Source: Candidatus Firestoneibacteriota bacterium
GTDB taxonomy: Bacteria > JACRDZ01
Direction: 5' to 3'
Assembly: GCA_016212735.1 (NCBI GenBank)
Contig: JACRDZ010000172.1
Location: 1-8,576 of the forward strand
Length of the DNA: 8,576 bases
Below the pieces are notes generated by a model that saw only the letters and a list, made by a program, of their open reading frames with translations, was not told the origin of the DNA and searched no databases. Of this stretch, positions 6,745 through 8,576 are shown piece after piece. The position numbers were made by a program, and so were the translations under genes. Each line of letters begins with the position of its first letter. The first letter of the stretch is position 1.

Positions 6745-6750
6745 GGAGGT
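6745..6750 (+). promoter_or_regulatory. Ribosome binding site that fixes a GTG start for ftsH
   Basis: GGAGGT lies 8 bases before the GTG at 6759. The nearby ATGs at 6731, 6737 and 6743 are all out of frame, so GTG is the start. Confidence 0.85.
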
Positions 6751-6758
6751 TATAATTC

Positions 6759-8576
6759 GTGAATAATATTTATAAAAATATAGCTTTATGGCTTGTTGTT
6801 GGAATTATTGCAGTATCAATTTTTGAGCTTATGTCAAATCATAAAGAAGTTGTTCAAAAATTAAGCTATAGTGATTTAATCTATGACATACAGAATAAGA
6901 AAATTACAGAAGTTACTCTTACAAAAGATGTTATTTCAGGTAAATTGAAGGATGGAAAAGCATTTGAAACAAATATTCCTCCTAATGACCCAGACCTATT
7001 TAAAATCATTAGAGAAAATAATCTAAAAATAACAGTTAAACCCTCCGATGAAGGTTCCTGGTGGATGACTATTCTTGCGAATCTTTTCCCAATGCTTTTA
7101 CTTGTTGGAATATGGATATTTTTTATGCGTCAAATGCAGGGAACTGGGAATAAGGCTATGGCCTTTGGTAAAAGCAGAGCAAAATTGCATTCAGAAAAAC
7201 AGACAAAAGTAACATTTAAAGATGTTGCAGGAGCAGATGAACCAAAGCAGGAACTTGAAGAAATAATTGAATTTCTTAAAGAACCAAAAAAATTTCAGAA
7301 ATTGGGCGGAAGAATTCCTAAAGGTGTGCTTCTTTTCGGACCTCCAGGTACCGGAAAAACACTGCTTGCTAAAGCAGTTGCAGGAGAAGCAAATACTCCA
7401 TTTTTTAGTATAAGCGGTTCTGATTTTGTCGAAATGTTTGTTGGAGTTGGAGCATCTCGTGTTAGAGATCTTTTTGAACAGGGTAAAAAAAGTGCCCCAT
7501 GTATTATTTTTATTGATGAGATTGATGCTGTTGGCAGACAGCGTTTTGCAGGTCTTGGAGGCGGACATGATGAACGTGAACAGACGTTAAATCAGCTTCT
7601 TGTAGAAATGGATGGATTTGATGGTAATGAAGGAGTAATTCTAATTGCAGCAACAAATCGTCCTGATGTGCTTGATCCTGCTTTACTGCGTCCAGGGAGA
7701 TTTGATCGTCATATAGTTGTTGACAGGCCGGATTTAAAAGGGCGCGAAGGAATTATCAAGGTACATAGCAAAAATATACCAATAAATTCTAATGTTGATA
7801 TTTTAGTTTTAGCACGAAGAACTCCTGGATTTTCTGGAGCAGATATAGCGAATATGATTAATGAAGCTGCTCTTCTTGCAGCAAGACGCAATAAAACATC
7901 TGTTGAAATGGATGAATTTGAAGAAGGAATTGAGCGTGTAATGGCAGGCCCTGAGAGAAGAAGCAGGGTAATAAATGAAAAAGAAAAAAAAATTATTGCT
8001 TATCATGAAGCAGGTCATGCATTGGTAGCGAGAAAAACCCCGGGTTCGGATCCGGTTCATAAGATATCAATAATTCCTAGAGGAATTGCCGCATTGGGGT
8101 ATACATTACAATTACCGCTTGAAGATAGATATCTTACTACAAAATTAGAAATAATGAATCAAATTACCGTACTTATGGGAGGACGCGTTGCTGAAAACAT
8201 GATTTTTAACGATATAACTACAGGAGCGCAAAGTGATATTGAACGTGCAACTGAAACTGCACATAAAATGGTCTGTGAATTTGGGATGAGCGACGAATTG
8301 GGACCGCTTACATTCGGTAAAAAAGATAAACAGATTTTTCTCGGCAGAGATATTGTTAAAGATAAAAATTATAGTGAAAAAACAGCAGTTGAAATTGATA
8401 AAGAGGTAAAAAATATTGTAGAAGACTGTTATAAAAAAGCTATGATTATATTGGAAGAGAATAAGTCTAAGTTGACCAAACTTGCAGAAAAACTGCTCGA
8501 AAAAGAAATATTAGAAAGTGATGAAGTAGAAATTATTATCCAGGGGAATAATGAACAGCAAAACACTATTTCCTAA
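6759..8576 (+). CDS. ftsH: ATP-dependent zinc metalloprotease FtsH
   Basis: FtsH is a hexameric, membrane-anchored AAA+ protease that removes damaged or unassembled membrane proteins and some short-lived cytoplasmic regulators. Seen in order: membrane segment 1 (about 7-24), a periplasmic domain (about 28-100), membrane segment 2 (about 102-123), Walker A GPPGTGKT (194-201), pore loop MFVGVGASR (226-234), Walker B IIFIDEID (249-256), the second region of homology with RPGRFDR (311-317, arginine fingers R314 and R317), zinc motif HEAGH (416-420) with the third ligand D493 in [12 protein letters not shown], and a C-terminal helical tail (about 545-590). All catalytic residues are present and the length of 605 residues is normal. 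It starts at GTG behind a strong ribosome site and has its own promoter. The stop TAA is the last codon of the window. The gene before it is a glycosyltransferase, not the tilS or hpt often found next to ftsH. Confidence 0.98.
   Translation: MNNIYKNIALWLVVGIIAVSIFELMSNHKEVVQKLSYSDLIYDIQNKKITEVTLTKDVISGKLKDGKAFETNIPPNDPDLFKIIRENNLKITVKPSDEGSWWMTILANLFPMLLLVGIWIFFMRQMQGTGNKAMAFGKSRAKLHSEKQTKVTFKDVAGADEPKQELEEIIEFLKEPKKFQKLGGRIPKGVLLFGPPGTGKTLLAKAVAGEANTPFFSISGSDFVEMFVGVGASRVRDLFEQGKKSAPCIIFIDEIDAVGRQRFAGLGGGHDEREQTLNQLLVEMDGFDGNEGVILIAATNRPDVLDPALLRPGRFDRHIVVDRPDLKGREGIIKVHSKNIPINSNVDILVLARRTPGFSGADIANMINEAALLAARRNKTSVEMDEFEEGIERVMAGPERRSRVINEKEKKIIAYHEAGHALVARKTPGSDPVHKISIIPRGIAALGYTLQLPLEDRYLTTKLEIMNQITVLMGGRVAENMIFNDITTGAQSDIERATETAHKMVCEFGMSDELGPLTFGKKDKQIFLGRDIVKDKNYSEKTAVEIDKEVKNIVEDCYKKAMIILEENKSKLTKLAEKLLEKEILESDEVEIIIQGNNEQQNTIS

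Noticed and set aside
7191..7568. 125-codon minus-strand reading frame inside ftsH
   Set aside because: It is antisense to a perfectly conserved AAA+ domain. The predicted protein is low-complexity Lys/Phe/Cys-rich and there is no ribosome site.

Overview
This is an AT-rich bacterial window with tight gene packing, Shine-Dalgarno sites and sigma70-like promoters. Six genes are well supported. Nothing in it fixes the taxonomy. An uncultured, low-GC anaerobe-type lineage (for example Omnitrophota- or Clostridia-like) is only a guess, based on base composition, the aroF-tyrA-aroA order and a B12-type radical SAM/glycosyltransferase pair. The left edge looks like a contig end: aroA is cut off there, and the first 29 bases exactly repeat a stretch inside the same gene.

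Left half (1-3841, minus strand, transcribed right to left): an aromatic amino acid operon. It runs aroF (DAHP synthase, type I-beta with an N-terminal ferredoxin-like regulatory domain), then tyrA (prephenate/arogenate dehydrogenase), then an unrecognised 184-residue protein with two cysteine pairs and two membrane segments, then aroA (class II EPSP synthase, C-terminus outside the window). AroF makes the first intermediate of the shikimate pathway, AroA makes its sixth-step product EPSP, and TyrA commits prephenate or arogenate to tyrosine. TyrA has no ACT domain, so feedback control probably rests on the AroF N-terminal domain. A 7-base-period inverted repeat lies between tyrA and the unknown gene.

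Centre (3842-4050): a divergent intergenic region. It holds one good promoter facing each way, an imperfect 16-bp palindrome next to the aroF -35 box, and a possible 21-codon leader ORF ending one base before aroF.

Right half (4051-8576, plus strand): a radical SAM protein with a degenerate cobalamin-binding-like N-terminal domain starts at a TTG codon. A GT-B glycosyltransferase overlaps its end by four bases. The pair probably modifies a lipid, glycan or other cell-surface compound, but the substrate cannot be read from the sequence. After a 156-bp gap with its own extended -10 promoter comes a complete ftsH (GTG start), the membrane-bound AAA+ zinc protease. Its stop codon is the last codon of the window.

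No tRNA, rRNA, CRISPR array, insertion sequence or known riboswitch was recognised. The best leads for something undescribed are the cysteine/membrane protein inside the aro operon and the radical SAM-glycosyltransferase pair.
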